DNA from: Lichenostomus cassidix
Taxonomy: Eukaryota > Chordata > Aves > Passeriformes > Meliphagidae
Assembly: GCA_008360975.2 (NCBI GenBank)
Contig: CM039193.1
Coordinates: forward strand, 15,428,501-15,492,500
Direction of reading: 5' to 3'
DNA length: 64,000 nucleotides
Shown here: positions 1-14,019 of the stretch, piece by piece
How positions within the stretch are numbered: the stretch's first letter is position 1
How the letters are laid out: each line of letters starts with the position of its first letter
Made by a program: the position numbers and the translations under genes
The notes under the pieces: generated by a model
What the model was told of the DNA's origin: nothing
The model's input: the letters and a program-made list of their open reading frames with translations, nothing else
Databases searched by the model: none

Positions 1-2427
1 TATTGCGTTCAGAGCCAGGCTGGCTGGAGAAATCAAGCCTGAGAAAATAGAGACGTATTACCAGGGCAAAGCCTACCGCCGAGTCTTAAGCCTGTGCTTT
101 TGCAGACAGCTAATCCTGCTAACATTAAAACAGGAGCTGAGGGTTTTTAATGGCAGAGCTATTTATGGAGAGCTCATCTACCTCTTCATCATCTCCCTGA
201 GATCCTGGTGGAGGAAAGAGCCTCATAACTCAGAGGCCTGCTGGACACAAAAGGCAAACAGATGTCAATGGGCATGGGGAGAAGATATGGGGACGATCTG
301 ATGGTATAGCTGATGGCCCTGCTGATGGCCCTGCTCACTCAGAGAGAGCAGGCTGGGCCTGCAGTGATGCTGCTTTGGTGACACCATTTACAATCTGTGT
401 AGCTCAAACAGCTTGTTGGGTTGTCACCTTCCCTCTCCATTCCTCTATCAAGCCTTGTCCCACCTAACATCATCAGGGATACCTTGTTGGCACCACCACG
501 CTTCTCCCCAGGAATCATTCCAGTAATTGCAGACCTGCGGGGCACCCAGCCAAGTCAGACAACAAGCATAGGAAAAACTTTTCAGCTGGAAATCCTCATT
601 GGCTCTGCAGTGTGACACTCACCCCTGCTGCTGGGATGGGCACCAGTTGCACCCGTGCCCAGTGGCTGCAGGAGGCTGGGAGTTCATCAGGAAGAGAGCA
701 GAGTGGTGGAGCTGGAGAGCAGGTGGGAAGCAGGGAGCAGCAGCTTGCTGCTCGCTGGGGTCCTGGCAGCCCTGCTCGGTGATTCTCAACACTCTCTCTG
801 TTTAATTGTCTTTTCAGAAGAGCATCTTGTTTAAATGGGATGATTCTTATTAAGATCATTACCTCTTCCAGCAAGAGCTGAGCTGAGCTGACCTCCTGTT
901 ACCCTGCTCTCTGAAGTCCCCTTCCACTAGGTCCACATTCCCCTTCATCCCACACCTCTCCATCCTTCTCACGTGCTCCATCAACACTGACTCAAAGCTG
1001 ACCCAGTCCTTACCTGACCTAGCTCCATTCCCTCCCTCTGCAGGGACCTGCCATGACCTGCTACCCATTTAAATCCGTTTTTGGGCTTCCCACTGCTTCC
1101 TCTCACTTTCCTCCTGCCCATCACCTTCCTAGGGTGCCACTCTGCCAGCCAGGAGGGAGGTCCCACTCCATGGAGGATGAGCAGGGATAATGCAAGACAT
1201 TGGTGAAGTCAGGAGGACGCAGCTCAGACACCCCATTTCTCCCCAGCATCCAGGGTCAGCCTGTGGGCCCCAAGTGCCCTGTCAGACTGCAGCTCCCTTC
1301 CCAATTTGCTGCCTTCTCACCTCTGTGCAAGCTCTCTGCCATTATGTCTTAAAGCAACTCAGCTACTGAAGGAAATCCATCGCATCCCTGCCAGGGAAGC
1401 AAGGGGGTTTGCTGCTCCAGCTATTGTCCAGCTACCAGCAAAGACATAATTTTTATCACCAGCTTCAAGACAGAAACCAAATCCCTTCTCATACTGTCAC
1501 ACTTACGCTCTCTCTCCCCACTCACTTCTCAAAACAAGGACATCTTTCTGGAGCAAAAACTTCTTGGAATGGGAAGGGTTGAGGGTTTTTTTACATGTTT
1601 CATGGCCCTTTTGTTTAAAAAATGCTTTATGCAGCTGTCAGAAACCAAAAAGAAAATTCTGTATTTTTTTTAGCAGTCTTTGAAATAAGGATGCTATGTG
1701 GGATCAATTTTTTATGGCAGTAAAGTAAAGGGGGAAAATAGCAGCAATTTTCTCTTTTGAACATGGCCTGTTTAATGGCATGGATGTCATGCTGTAGCGT
1801 TATCCAGAGAGAGGGAGAAAAAAGCCACAAAATGGCACTGTGGTCAATCAAAGACTTCTACACTACAATCTGCTTCTCCATCTCTCCTACAGCCAGCTGA
1901 GATTTCCATCACTTCTCCTCTTAGCCTTTTTCTTCCCACCTCTCCTCTCCCCACAGCCCTGACAGAAGCTGAAATAAACCACTAAGTGCCCAGATCCAAC
2001 AGCCCCTCCAAGGAAAACACTGGCACTCCAGGCACAGCCCCTCCTCAGGAATCACAGAATGAAGCAGCACAGGGAGCCAGGGAAATGCTGCTGTTCCAGC
2101 AGGGTTTGGTCCCTGTGGTACCACACGAGCAAGAAAATTTGTTTCATTACAATGCTAACAAATCCCCAGCAGCTATGCTTAATCCCACAGTGCATCCAAG
2201 GACCAGGGATGCTGTGCTCTGCCCTTCCTGCTCAGCTCACAGCCTCCCTTCCATGGGAGCTGCCACCTGTGCAGCCTTATTCTCCGTGCCCATCACTGAG
2301 CTCTGTACAACGACGTGGACCTGCTGCACTTTCTCTGCAGCTTTGAATGTAGCCTGCTGCCTTTCCCAGCACAGCTCCACTGGGACAAAGTGGCACACAA
2401 GCCCTGGGAAGAGACACACATTTCAAA

Positions 2428-2475
2428 TCACATCCCCAGAGATGCTGCAAACCACATCCCCAGAGGTGCTGCTGG
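2428..2475. repeat. Two-copy 24-bp tandem repeat
   Basis: CACATCCCCAGAGATGCTGC is followed 24 bases later by CACATCCCCAGAGGTGCTGC. A short local duplication with one substitution in the shared part. Confidence 0.8.
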
Positions 2476-2557
2476 CAGTACTCACCCCAGGTGCCTGGTG
2501 TAACAATGGCTGTGCTCCATCCCTCAGCCTTTTCCCACTGCAGGCCAGGTGACATGG

Positions 2558-2757
2558 AATAATAGAATCCTAGAATGCTTTGGGTTGGAAGGGATCTTAA
2601 AGATCATCTAGTTCCACCCCCTTACCAACAGCAGGGACAGCTTCCACTAGGCCAGGTTGCTCCAAGCTCCATCTAATCTAGCCTTGAAAATTTCCAGGCA
2701 TGGGGCATTCACAACTTCTCTGGGCAGCCTGTCCCAGTACCTCACCACCCTCTCAGA
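2558..2757 (-). mobile_element. CR1 LINE, 3'-terminal fragment
   Basis: The plus strand reads as the reverse complement of the well-known CR1 3' end. It starts with the AATAGAATCCTAGAATG-type terminal repeat, then GGGTTGGAAGGGATCTTAAAG and ATCATCTAGTTCCACCCCC. It continues through the conserved run ending near CACCACCCTCTCAG. The element is therefore inserted in minus orientation with its 3' terminus at the low coordinate. It is strongly 5'-truncated, as most CR1 copies are, and carries no coding sequence. Confidence 0.9.
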
Positions 2758-3865
2758 CAGGTTCTCCCATGGAGCAGGGGGCTTGGTCCTCATCTCCAAG
2801 ACTCAGGCAGGAGGGAGGTCCCTCCCCAGGGAAGTCAAGCAGGGACAGACACAAGACATAGGTACCACTGGTGTGGTTGGGGGGACACAGCCCTTACACC
2901 TCATCCTCCCACTGATACAAGCCTGTATGGTTGGCCCCAGGGAATCTGGGGCAAGCTGGAGGTCACAGGAGCCCTGTCTGCACCAAAACACCTAGCAGGG
3001 CTCTGACACCAGTGATGGGGAGGCAGCAGAGCTGAAGGAAGCATGGCTGGGCACAGCAGCATGCCAGTGGCTTGGCTTACCCTCCATTCCCTGCCATGGC
3101 AGAGGAAGCCAGGGCAGGGGACAAAAGATGAAGTCCCCTGAAGAAAGTTCTGCCGGAGCCTGGCCTCTCTGGCATCCTCCTGCCCAACCCCATCGCAGCA
3201 GGCAAGGCAAAGAGAGCTGCAAGTCATGGGTGCCTCCATGCCCCCCTGACAGCACTCTGCCTGTGCATGGACAGAGGGTACAGACTTACAGGGACTCACA
3301 GGGACATCAAGACAAGCAACTCATCCCACACCTGCACTCCATGGGGCAGCAACAGCTCAGCTACCAGGAGAGGATGGGAGGAGACTGGCAGAGACAAATT
3401 TATCTCTAGCTATGTCAGCTTCTTTAGGTCCCATTTTTGGGATACATTTTTTCCCCCCAAAGAATCCTGCACAAAACCTTATATGGACTAAAACACGTGC
3501 AGGTTGCATTTCTTCTCAACTTGACTCAAAACCCAGTGTGTTTGAGTCCCCTCCCACGCAGAGGCCCAGGCACAAGCATGCTTGGTTCCAGCAGGCAGCC
3601 CCAGGTACCCAGCTAGGATCCAGCCCAGCAAGGGCTGGGCACAAATAGCATTAGAATGGAACAGGTATGCCCCTTGATTTCATTATTTCAGCTCTAATTA
3701 GACACACATTGGAGGTTTGGAGCCAAGTTTCAGATTCCGGCTTCCCTGAGGGTTGGAAGCACTGGGGTCCAAGGTTTGGTTTTAGACCCAGAGTTGGTTT
3801 AATTCTCACCATTAACAACACAGGGAGGGTCTTTATCCTGGCCCACACTAATCTTTGCTTGTTGC

Positions 3866-3958
3866 CCAGAGAGGCACCATGAATAGAGGGGTAAAGTTAT
3901 TTGCCTGAACCCAGACAGCGAGTCTAAGGCAAAATTAAGAAGCTGCAGCCAGGCCCCG
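3866..3958 (+). mobile_element. Possible MIR-like fragment
   Basis: GAGGCACCATGAATAGAGGG, GTAAAGTTATTTGCCTGAAC and CCAGACAGCGAGTCTAAGGC resemble the MIR run GAGGCACAGAGAGG, TTAAGTAACTTGCCCAAGG, ACACAGC(A)AG. The match is partial and could be chance. Confidence 0.4.
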
Positions 3959-5874
3959 CTTGCTAAACGAATCCCAGACCCAGAACAGGCACAGTATTTG
4001 TGTTAAGGGTTAAAAAGATAAAAATAACAAGGAGGGAAGCAAGGGAACAAGGGCATAAGTCCCTGTGGGAAGGCAAAGCATGGTCAGAAGGATGGATGCA
4101 GCCCAGGTCTTGCAGGCATTTCCGTCAAAACTCCAGGCTGGGGATGGGGAAGTGATGAAGCTCCAGTTGAGAAGCAGCATCAGGGGAGCACAGCACACAT
4201 AACTGTACTCATCCAGGGCTGGAGCAGGGCTGGGCACTCATTGCTTCCTGCTCTTCCCAGCTTGGGCATGGTGGGCAGCCACCTGGACAGCCCCTGCCAC
4301 CCCATGCTCCCTGCAGGGACCTGAACCCCACGGGCAGCACAGTGGGCATCAGTACAGAGAGACCCCGAGGCGACTGCTGCTGCCTGGCTCTGCCCTTGCT
4401 GTGCTCCACGCTGCAAAAGGCTTCTCCATCTCCAAGGGCACAGGAAGGACACAGGCTGCCAGGCTCTCGCTGTGCAGCAGGGAGGGATGTGAGGGGTGGC
4501 AGGGCAGTCTCAGAGAAAGGGGGTGCTCCTGTAAAAGGCTCCAGGAGCGGGGGGGCAAGCAGGGCTCCAAAACCGCACAAGCTTCCCAGGAGCAATCCCT
4601 GCTGCTGCCCTCACCAAACCATGGGATCCCTAGGCATGGCTCCCACTCCTGGGGTGACTGTGCAGCCCCAGGCTGCACTTCCCTGTGCTGGGGCATGTTG
4701 GGCACTGCAGACAGCAACGCTAAGGGTCCCAACAGTGCTCGGTACCCTCCAAATGAAGGGCAAAGAGACAGCACGATGCAGGGAGGAGCACAACCTGGTG
4801 ACGTCTCTGCCGGGGGAAGCTGCTACTGCTGCCGTTATCAGAGCTGTTCGTGCAACTTTCCACCTAAAATCCTCATCTAATCCAGCTCCAGCAGCACCTG
4901 CACGGCCTGGTTAGCAGAGCAAACACCCCGTGTGCCCCAGTGCTGGCATTGTCTTGCCAGATCCTGCCGGGCTGATGTCTGCCAAGTGCTGTTTGCAGAG
5001 GCAAATGCTCACCTCTGGCTGCCTCTGCTCCACTTTCAGGAGGATGGGCTTAGTAACAATTTGCATTAACCAGCTCGTGGCTCCTCTTAACCCTTTTTGT
5101 GAATCTTCAACCTTCCTCTTGGAGCCACTGAACCACACGGGGAAGGCTGGTGGGGAGCAGGACTCTCCCAGACTCAGTACCATCATCTGAAGCACCGTGG
5201 TTACCCCAAGAGCACAGGTATGTGCTGGACTGTTTGGCATGTGGTGAGGAGGGCACATTGGGCAGCTAAGAGAGCAGCCAACAGGCAGCAAGGCAAGAGA
5301 AGAAACTGCCCTGGGGATGGGAAGCAGGCTGCAGGGGGTGGGCTCATGCCACAGCTCCCTGGCACCAAGGCCACAGCAGCAAGTGTGCCCACATGCAGCA
5401 GCACCCAGAAAGCCCCCAAATATCCCCAAAGTATTGTGACACACACAAGGTGGCTGAGGACCGCCAGTCTGGTTTGAGTGCCACAGAGCTTGTGCCACCT
5501 GCACCAGAGGGAACACTGCCAGGCACCACCAGCTGCTGGGCTTTGCCCCATGGCTGAATGCCCCACATGCCAGGAGTGCCTGCCTGGTGCCACACATACA
5601 CTATGAGCTGCCCGCCCTGCCAGGAATGGGGAAGAACAGGAGACGGATGGGTGCCAGCACAGGGGGGCTTCCCTCTACCCCAGCCCACCCCTCCCCAGGG
5701 ACAGGAGTCAGCACCAGCCCTGCTGACAAACCTCAAGGAGCCTGCCAGGATGCAGTGCCAAGGCCCAGGCTGGCAGCCTCAGTCAAAAGCCATTAGCAGG
5801 AAGGTAACAGACTCCATCACGCCGGGTCCTCGGGTGCTGACAGCACCCGCTACCTGCAGACAGCTCATCCTGCT

Positions 5875-6030
5875 CCTCCTGCAGCACCAAGCCTTCAAAG
5901 CAATTAGCAATTCCGAACTACAAAACATTGTCCCGGTGGGATAATAAACTCCAACATCTGTCAGAAGAGCTACCGCCTATCAAATTGCCAAGAGAAACGT
6001 TTTTCTTCTCATTCAATTCACAGCTAAATT
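5875..6030. promoter_or_regulatory. Candidate conserved non-coding element
   Basis: An AT-rich block with homeodomain-type cores (AGCAATTAGCAATT) and retained CpGs (TTCCGAAC, CCGGTGGGATAATAAA, AGCTACCGCC). It contrasts with the GC-rich, repeat-like flanks. The call rests on composition and motif density alone. Confidence 0.3.
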
Positions 6031-9000
6031 GAAAACAACCCCAGAAAGTATCCAGTGGCACTGGCTCACCATCCATCTCTGCGAGCATGCAAGCTGTTCG
6101 CCATTGCAGGAAAAGCATCCCGGCCACGCAGTGATCACTCACTCAAATTAACAAATCATTTTATTTAGAGATGAAAAAAGCCATAATTGACTGATGGTAC
6201 ATTCCCATATGGCACCATACACTGGAGGAGAAGTAAAATACTCAATGCAATCACCCCCTTGGAGCACACACTTGTTGCAGCTCTGGGAGAGGAACGAACT
6301 GGAGGGAGCAGCTGCTGGGGGCAAGGTTGTAGATCTGAGGGGCCATGAATGCCTAGTCCCTCTGCACCAGAACCACTGCCAGAGCACAGAGGGAGGTGAT
6401 GGTTTCCTGCCCTCCAAGCCCAGCAGCAAGAACCTCTGTGCAGAACAGACAGGCAGCCCTAGCCCTGCCAAGGTGCAGCAGTATCAGAGCAGCCTTTTGG
6501 GAAGAACAAAGCAAATCTTGGTGCTTCACCAATGACATTTGCCTCATAAAGGTTGTTATATTTGAATGCTGCCCTCAATGAACAGAGATGAAGCAAAGAC
6601 CTGGTCTCTCTGCCACGCCTGGTAAGATTTGGAAAGGCTTCTTCTTTTCAAAATTGCTGCCCAGGATTTGCTTGCCACATATTCACATCAATCTTTGCAG
6701 CAGGTCAGGGTGTACTGGGCCTGAAACCCCACATTGTCACAGCTCCCAGGGCTCTAAGCTCCCCTGGGCATGGGCTGTATTTGCAGGACAGGGAACAGAG
6801 ATGCCCCAACCCAAAAAATCAAGTAGTGATGCCCACAATAATCCCTGCAGGATTCTACAGGCCAAGGAGGCATCCTGCCTTCCTGGTTCACAACACACCA
6901 AAAGTCACAAATGTTATTACAGCCAAAACATAATGAAAAATTCACATACAGAACCCTTCAGCCTGGTCTGAGAAACAGTTTGCTGTAATATGTCTGAATT
7001 AGAAATAAATAGCAAATCAAGGTTGATTGAGAGCTGTCCACCTTTATTCATGCTGTCATAGACAGTTTTGCCAACCATGCACATTGCCAAGTGAGATTCC
7101 TCTCCTTTTCCAAAATGTCAAAATTGTTCTGACTTTGTGGTCGGAAGCATTTTGTCAGAGGAGGAGAGCTGCCTCCGGTGCCTGCCAGCCCAGGGACAGT
7201 GGTGAGGAGCACAGCCCAGCCAGAGCCTGCAGCTACACAGCACTGGGGATGGACACGGGCAAAGCATGTGGGAGATGCCTGCTGCATCCCTTTGCATCCC
7301 TCTCCCTCCATGTGATCCACAGGGACAGCTGGTTTCCAAATGGAGGAAGGACACAAGAAGGGAAATCCTTTTTGATTTTCCAGAGTGGAGAGAGGGGAGA
7401 AATTATAAGCCAATGAGGTCAGAAAGGTCCAAAATACTCTGCAGCTGGACACTGCCCTCTGACACAGCCTCTGCTGGGTCTGGCACACCCTGATGTCAAG
7501 TCAGAGCTGGCTGGGGACAAACTGGGAGCTGTGTGTGAGATAATATTTTGCCTGATGGTGAAAAACACCCCAGACTCTCTCATTCACATGAGTGACGGGG
7601 GAGCAGGGGAAGGTGGGAACAAGTGCTTGGGTTTGGCTCATTTTCCTCCTTTGAAATTTCAAGGGAGTGTGCAGTGTATAACACAAACTGGATAGGGACA
7701 CATAGCCAGGCTGCCCTCCCCACACTCCATATGCTCAGAGGCTCTCACATCCTGGCCATAGACCCTTCTCCAAACCCTTCTCCCTCACTCCCTGCAGTGG
7801 CAGTGCCTGCAGGCAGTTGCAGGGATATGATGCCCTTGTTCCCAAGGTGGCTTGCAGATCATTTTAGGCTTAGCAGGTACAACTGACCTAGTGGTTAAAG
7901 CCTCGCTCAGGCTTGCAGCAGTCTTGAGAGCATCCTCGTGCTGCAGGATGCAGCACGGCTGGCTCCCTGTGTGACCACTGTCACCTTAAATAAGCACTGG
8001 GGCAAGGCTGCAGTTCAGCCAGGGCTGCTCCTCCTGAGCAGTCACAAGACCGCAGGGAAGCTCACCCTCAGCATGGCTGAGTGTCTCAGGGGGCCGGGTG
8101 ACATTTTGAGACCTTTGCAGTAAATAAATGAGGCAGTGAGACGTTTTCCTGGAAATTATCCTGGATTTCCTCGCCCCTGCTCCTTTGGTTCTGCCACCAC
8201 TGCAGGGGCTGTTTTGTGTGGCTGGGAGTCTCCAGCAACACTGACATGGGAGAGTCTTGCCTGGAGCAAGCTTCCACCAGGAGGCTTCTGCAAGCAGGTC
8301 CTGACCCAGCAGCAGGAGCAGGTTCAGCACAGCTGTACATCCTCAGATCTGACCCAGCTCATAGCAGGCAGAAAAACCAAACAGAAAATAACCAAAAGCA
8401 AAAACCTCAGCAGACAATCCTACATGAGACCAGCATGACCTCAAAACCAGACACGTCGCCACTGGGTCCAGCTATGTGGTGCTTTCCAGCTCAAAGAGAA
8501 GGCAGGGGCTGGAGGTAGGAATTACTGGGTGAAATTCCCTGGCCCGTGTTAGGCAGGAGGTCAGAGCTGATGGCTCCAACTGTCCCTCCTGGCCTTTGTG
8601 TCTATGAACCTCAGAGAGGCGGGAAACAGGGAGAAGCTGATTCAAGTGCTGCTCCTCAAGGTTAAAGAGGGATGGAGGGATGCTGAGCAGAGGATGGGGA
8701 TGGGGCAGGCACACTGAGAGAGCTGTCAGGCAGCTTTTGCCAGGGGTTTGTGGGCCAGCAGGGCACAGTGGTACGAAAGAAGGAAAAAAAACCATTAAGA
8801 GCCTTGTTCAGCCCCAGGATTTCTCAGGATTCAGAGCAAAGCTGTGACCACACCCCCATGGAGAGCCCACAGCCCCAGTACAGGGTGTGCTCTGGGATGC
8901 TCTGGGATCCTCTGCACCCCTCTGACCACATTTGGGCATAATGGCTGCATCTCTCTGATTCTCTGTTGCTTAGAAATCCTTGAGATTAATGACCAGAAGG

Positions 9001-11469
9001 AGTCTATCTGTGAGATAAAAGCATTATGTTAAAAGCATGACAGCAATTACGTTAGTATTAGTCACAAAACACTGCACACTTGGAGAGGCTTTAAGTTGTG
9101 CTCCTTGTTTACTCGCTTTGCTTTTTCTCTCCCTGCGTGGCTGTGGTACCCTGTGCTCCCTGGAATGGCAGCAGCACTGCAGCAGCAGTGACAAGCTGTC
9201 TGGGCACCAAGCAGGGCGTCAGGGTCAAGGAACACCAATGGTCACCCACCAGATAATTTGTTCAGATGATTTCTTGTTCCCCACCTCTCTCCAGCTCCTT
9301 CACATGAAGGTAATAGCCCAACACACCTTTACAAAGCCAGAAAAACAGAAACATGAATGACCTTCTTTCCCTGAGACACAGCCCAAGCCTTCCAGGAATG
9401 TTGGGTGCTGCCCTGGTGACACGCAGAGCTCCAATTTCCACCTACAGCTCCTCAAGTGATGCTTGCTGCCCAGGGATATCCCCTAAGTGCTCAACTCCCT
9501 CACATCCTCACCCTCTTGAGACTGTAGCCCTCATACCCACCCAGTACCAGGATTTTAGGACCGCCAGCTGTCTTCACCCCAGCAGGACCCACAGCTATTC
9601 CAGCATGCTGCCCTGCTGCTGTCTCAGCCCTGTGATGGCTTTGCTCAGTTCTCCAGTGCTCAGTTCCTCTACTCTGCAGTCTACCAAACCACAGCTCCAT
9701 TTGTGATGTATGTGCAAATGCCCCCAACAGAACACCCCAGCAGGATGACACCTCTCAGAGGAGAGTTAAACCAGTTTCAGTTAATCCAGGACCATCTCCC
9801 CAGGCACAGCCACTGGGGATGCCCAGGGAGTGTCATATGATCACACGAGCACCCACTGGTGCCCCTGCATCCTCCTGACCTCCAGCATCCTGTGATGCAG
9901 AGATTTAGCTCATCACTGCCACTGCCAGCAACACTCTCAATAGTATTTTCCTCTTACAAATTTGTCTAATTACTTCTGGAAGCTTTCTAAACTCATCTGG
10001 CAGCCAGTTCCGCTGTTCTCCTTCCTCCTGCCATAGAGGAGCCACGTGTGTTTGCTTTCCTCCTGCCATCTATTAATTTAATTTGATGCCTCAGCAACTG
10101 ATTAGCAGTAGCAAAGAAAAAGACATTTCCTACAGACCCCGCAGTGCCCCGGCCTGGTTACCCCTCTGCAGCTTTTGAATTTTGCTTACATTGCCAAAGC
10201 TCATAAAGATGCCCATGGCTCCTTGTCACCCTGCCCTGTCCCTGCCCTGGCTCCCCACTCCTCTCTGCAGCAGGGATCAGAGCTGCACGCAGTATTTATT
10301 TCCCATGCAGACACACAGTAGATTAATGCAACAGTCCATAACTGTGCTCTGGCTTTCACTTTCTCTTTGTTTCCTAAAATCCATTACACTCAACCTGCAG
10401 TTTGGATCATTACAGAGTACCAAGTCAATATTTTCATGGAAGTGCTAATCCTACCTCCTAGACACAGCTCCTCACCAGCAGCAGCTGGGTCAGAGCATGG
10501 CATTGCTTACGGATGCGAGGATCGTTTCTCCTCATGTGCGTCACTCTGCCTTCAATGATGCTGGATTTCATCTGCTGCTTTACCAGGCAGCCACTCGTCA
10601 CCTGATGTCCTTTGCAGCTCTCTGTACCTGACTCATTCTCACCATCCAGGACAAGCCAGGAGCACCAGGCACCTTTGGCATGGTGCTCTCAGCCTCCTTT
10701 CCCAGACTACATGCAAAAACACTGAACAGTGCTGATCCGACAGGGATCAGCACCGAGAGAACTTACACCATATCTTCTAATCTCTGATTTATCCAATTAC
10801 CTATCACCCCTCTTATTCCAAAGCAGGTTAATTCTTTGTAAGCCCGTGCTGAGGGACTGTAGCACAGTGCTCAGGACAACCCAAGCAGGAATATTTCACC
10901 CAGAGCATCCCTCTGCCCCAACAGACTTTTGCTCATAATTGTGGTGCAGACCCCTCCTTGCCATGCCTCACCTGCACGTCTGCTGATGTGTCTGCCTGCA
11001 ATGGCCCTGCACTGTGAGTAGGACATTGCTTCTCTTGTGTCCCCAGCTTAGGTGCAAGCCAAAAACACCTCTATCACAGACACGTGTTATGAGTGACACA
11101 GAAAATTCAGAACAGGAAGGAAGGAGAGAGACCTGGAATCCCCAGCAATAAGGTTTTGGGGTGCTGGCACCATGCCACAAGCGTGAGTCCCTTCAATCCT
11201 GCAAACAAGCCCATCTGAGAGCCAGCAGGTGAGGCAGCAATGAAACAGGGGCACCCACCATCCTAACACCGCTCTGTGGCAGGCAGGGACTGCTGGTGCC
11301 TGCAGGAGGATTTGCTGTCCCTAGGTTTGCTCATTGGCAATGATCTCCAAGGTGACAGTGACTTTAAGCGGAAGCAGCCATCAGGTCTCATCACGGCCCC
11401 AGATGTCAGAGCAAGGAGCAGGTACTCGGTGGGAGTCAGCCCCTAATGTCTGCAAACAAGCTGCCGGGC

Positions 11470-11600
11470 TCATTTTGCTGCTCGCTCTGCTCTGCCAGCT
11501 AATTACCGGATTGTCAGGGACACTGATGCATGTGCCACTCACAGCAATTCAATTGTCCTCTCTGCTCTGTACATCTTATCAATATATATGCAGCTATATT
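11470..11600. promoter_or_regulatory. Candidate conserved non-coding element
   Basis: Contains CCAGCTAATTACCGGATTG (TAAT core next to a retained CpG), a TGATGCATG octamer-like site and CAGCAATTCAATTG, in sequence free of repeats. No alignment available. Confidence 0.3.
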
Positions 11601-13216
11601 TTCCCTGAAATCTCTCAGAGGTGCAAAGAGCTGAGTCTACAGGGGATGGATTTTGCTCCTGGTGTGCCACGCAGGCAAACAGCACAGCCACTGCCTCTGG
11701 GAGCCATCAAGGAGCTCTGCATGTATTCCTGAAGGCTGCTGCAGAGACATGAGACAAAGTGAGGACATGCACTTCAGGGTGGGCAGAGGGAGCAGAAGGA
11801 AAGCCCAGGGCAAACAACAGAAGGTCTTGGCAAGGGGGTATTTTGAAGCAGAGAAGTCAATTTGCAGAGACAGAGGAGAGAGAAATGCCTCTGCAGCAGC
11901 TTGACAGGAGAGTGACTCTGAGGATGATGACTTGGAAACCTGGGAGAAACATGGGAAGGGCACAGGGGGGAAAATGTTTAACACAGGTAGGTTGAGAAGG
12001 TGAAACACAGTGAGAACGAGCAGGTAGATCCCAAAGAGAAATTGCAGAAAGACAAGGTGGTGGTGAAAACCATCTATGCCTAGAGGTTGTGACTGTGCTG
12101 TAGAGAGAAAAGGGGGAGGCAGAAACAACAGAAGCAGTGAGACGAGAAAGAAAACCAGCAACAACCTCAACTGCATGGGCACTGGAGCTGGCAGGGCAGG
12201 CCCCAGGAGGGGCAGAGGGGCTGTCAGTCATGGCTGGAGAGACTCACCCTTGTGTGCCCAGAGCAGTATCAATCACCCACAATTCCCTGGGAAGAGGTGG
12301 CAGCCCCTGCAGTGCCAGATGGCACAACCTCCAAGGGTCCAGAACTTGCTGTCCCCATGTGCCAGAGAAGTCCCAGGGTTCAATAGCATGGCAATGCCAA
12401 CCAGGTGCTGGCACCATCTTCCCAACTGCTGGTTTGGCAAAATCCCAGGGGTCTATCACTGCAAAGGTGATCAAGGTAGGCTGTAAAGGGGCCTCTCCAT
12501 AAACCCACGTGTCCAGCACACATTACTCACACCTGGGCAGACTGTGCAAATGTCCTTAGCCAGCACTGAAGGTACCACCTGATCAGAGACCACTACGACA
12601 TTGGGATTGCCCTCAGCCACCAGAGAGCAGCATGAGGTCAGGGTCAGACATGAACTTCACTGCAATTCAGAGCAGAGTGTGATAAATCCACACATCTGAT
12701 GTGTTTTCAGGGTGATGCTTGGGCTACAGGAAAATGTCACAACTCTCGGTATTTTTAAAGTGCACAGTCACTGATTGTAGCATCATGGCTTGCAGCATGC
12801 CAAGTGCATCCCATAAGAACATAAAACCAGAGCTTCTCATTTTGCATAAGTAAGTCTTCACAGAACTCAATGCCTGGAAAGTCTTTACATGAAATACATA
12901 TGAAATGGGAGCAAAAAGTCACCTAAGAAACATTTTTAATTTATGAACTGTCAGACAAAAACGTCTCAGAATTAAAAGATAAGGGGGTTTAGAAGATAAA
13001 GGGCTCTGCATCTGACACCCTCTGCAGCCTGGAAGTAGCCACGTGATTCACTTCTGAAATACAGATTTTCCCACTGTGCCAGAACGTGGGAGCTATGGGT
13101 TGGGAGGCACAGACAGATGTGCTCCAAGCCAGAAGACAGATGTGCTCCCAGACAGAAGTGTGGCAGGAGTTTACAACTGCAGTACTTATTTAAAAGGCAG
13201 CAATGCATTATCCCTT

Positions 13217-13226
13217 GGGGGGGGGG
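13217..13226. repeat. Poly(G) homopolymer, 10 bases
   Basis: Ten consecutive G residues. It is the first of two long G runs less than 800 bases apart. Exact length is prone to sequencing error. Confidence 0.85.
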
Positions 13227-13983
13227 AAGAATTTAAATAGTTTAAGAAAAGAAAACAGGATGATTAATTAAACTTGCTATTTCTAGAAAGAGCCTGCCAC
13301 AGTAGATGTGCTCTGGTCCTTCCCTGGGGATGGTTTACAAAAACAGAGCCCTGTGGCTCTTCATTCCCCGCAGCTTCATGTTATTAGACAATGGCTCTGT
13401 ATCTACTTTGTTATTTTAAGTTGTTGATTAGCAGGTGGTTCTGCAGGGAAGGGCCCTGGGCCACCTCGCAGAGACAGCCACCCTTCTCCAGTGCTGGGTC
13501 AGCAGCCACCTTCATCCAGCTGAGCAGCACAGGAGCTCCTTGGCTCCAGCACGAAAGGCTCCTGTGAAGCAGAAGTTTGGAAGGTGTTTTGGGGAGGGAC
13601 AGTCTGGGGTTTAGTGGGTGAAGGCAGCACTGGCTGACCCCCAGCCCCACACCAGATAGGAAGGTCAGTGTGAAACGACTCTGCTCACCATCCTCACTGG
13701 ATGCAATCAGAGTTTACTGAGGTAGCAACTATAGGGACAAAAAGAGCACTCTGAAATTTATTACAATCCTCCAAAAAAGCAAAAAATCCTAGTGCATGTT
13801 TCCTGTTTGAGGCACCCTCCTGGACTCCCACAGTGACAGGAACACGGTCCTTAGGAGGTGGCACACACAGCAGCGATTACAAACTGATAATGTACAAATT
13901 GTCACTTAAGTGGGATTACTGCTGCCTCCTCCAGCAGCTTCTTTGCTCCCCGCTCTCCCTCACCCTCCCTCTGCTTCAAAAGT

Positions 13984-13996
13984 GGGGGGGGGGGGG
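13984..13996. repeat. Poly(G) homopolymer, 13 bases
   Basis: Thirteen consecutive G residues (C on the transcribed-sense minus strand). Capable of intermolecular G-quadruplex stacking. Length is uncertain in any assembly. Confidence 0.85.
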
Positions 13997-14019
13997 AGAA
14001 TGACAGATGCAGTATTTTA

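Noticed and set aside
4342..4914. Overlapping 128-190 codon frames on both strands
   Set aside because: Open in several frames at once because the segment is GC-rich and poor in stop codons. No splice sites, domain or codon pattern.
4911..5597. 228-codon minus-strand frame rich in Cys, Leu and Ala
   Set aside because: Competes with other open frames over the same bases and shows no known family motif. Treated as chance.
11637..12182. 181-codon minus-strand frame with a hydrophobic start that resembles a signal peptide
   Set aside because: Leu/Phe-rich stretches come from a purine-rich plus strand. No downstream domain and no splice structure.
12329..12470. Possible ~72-bp minisatellite (repeated TCCCAGGG...CAATGC-like strings)
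   Set aside because: Only about 20 bases match between supposed units and the spacing is irregular.
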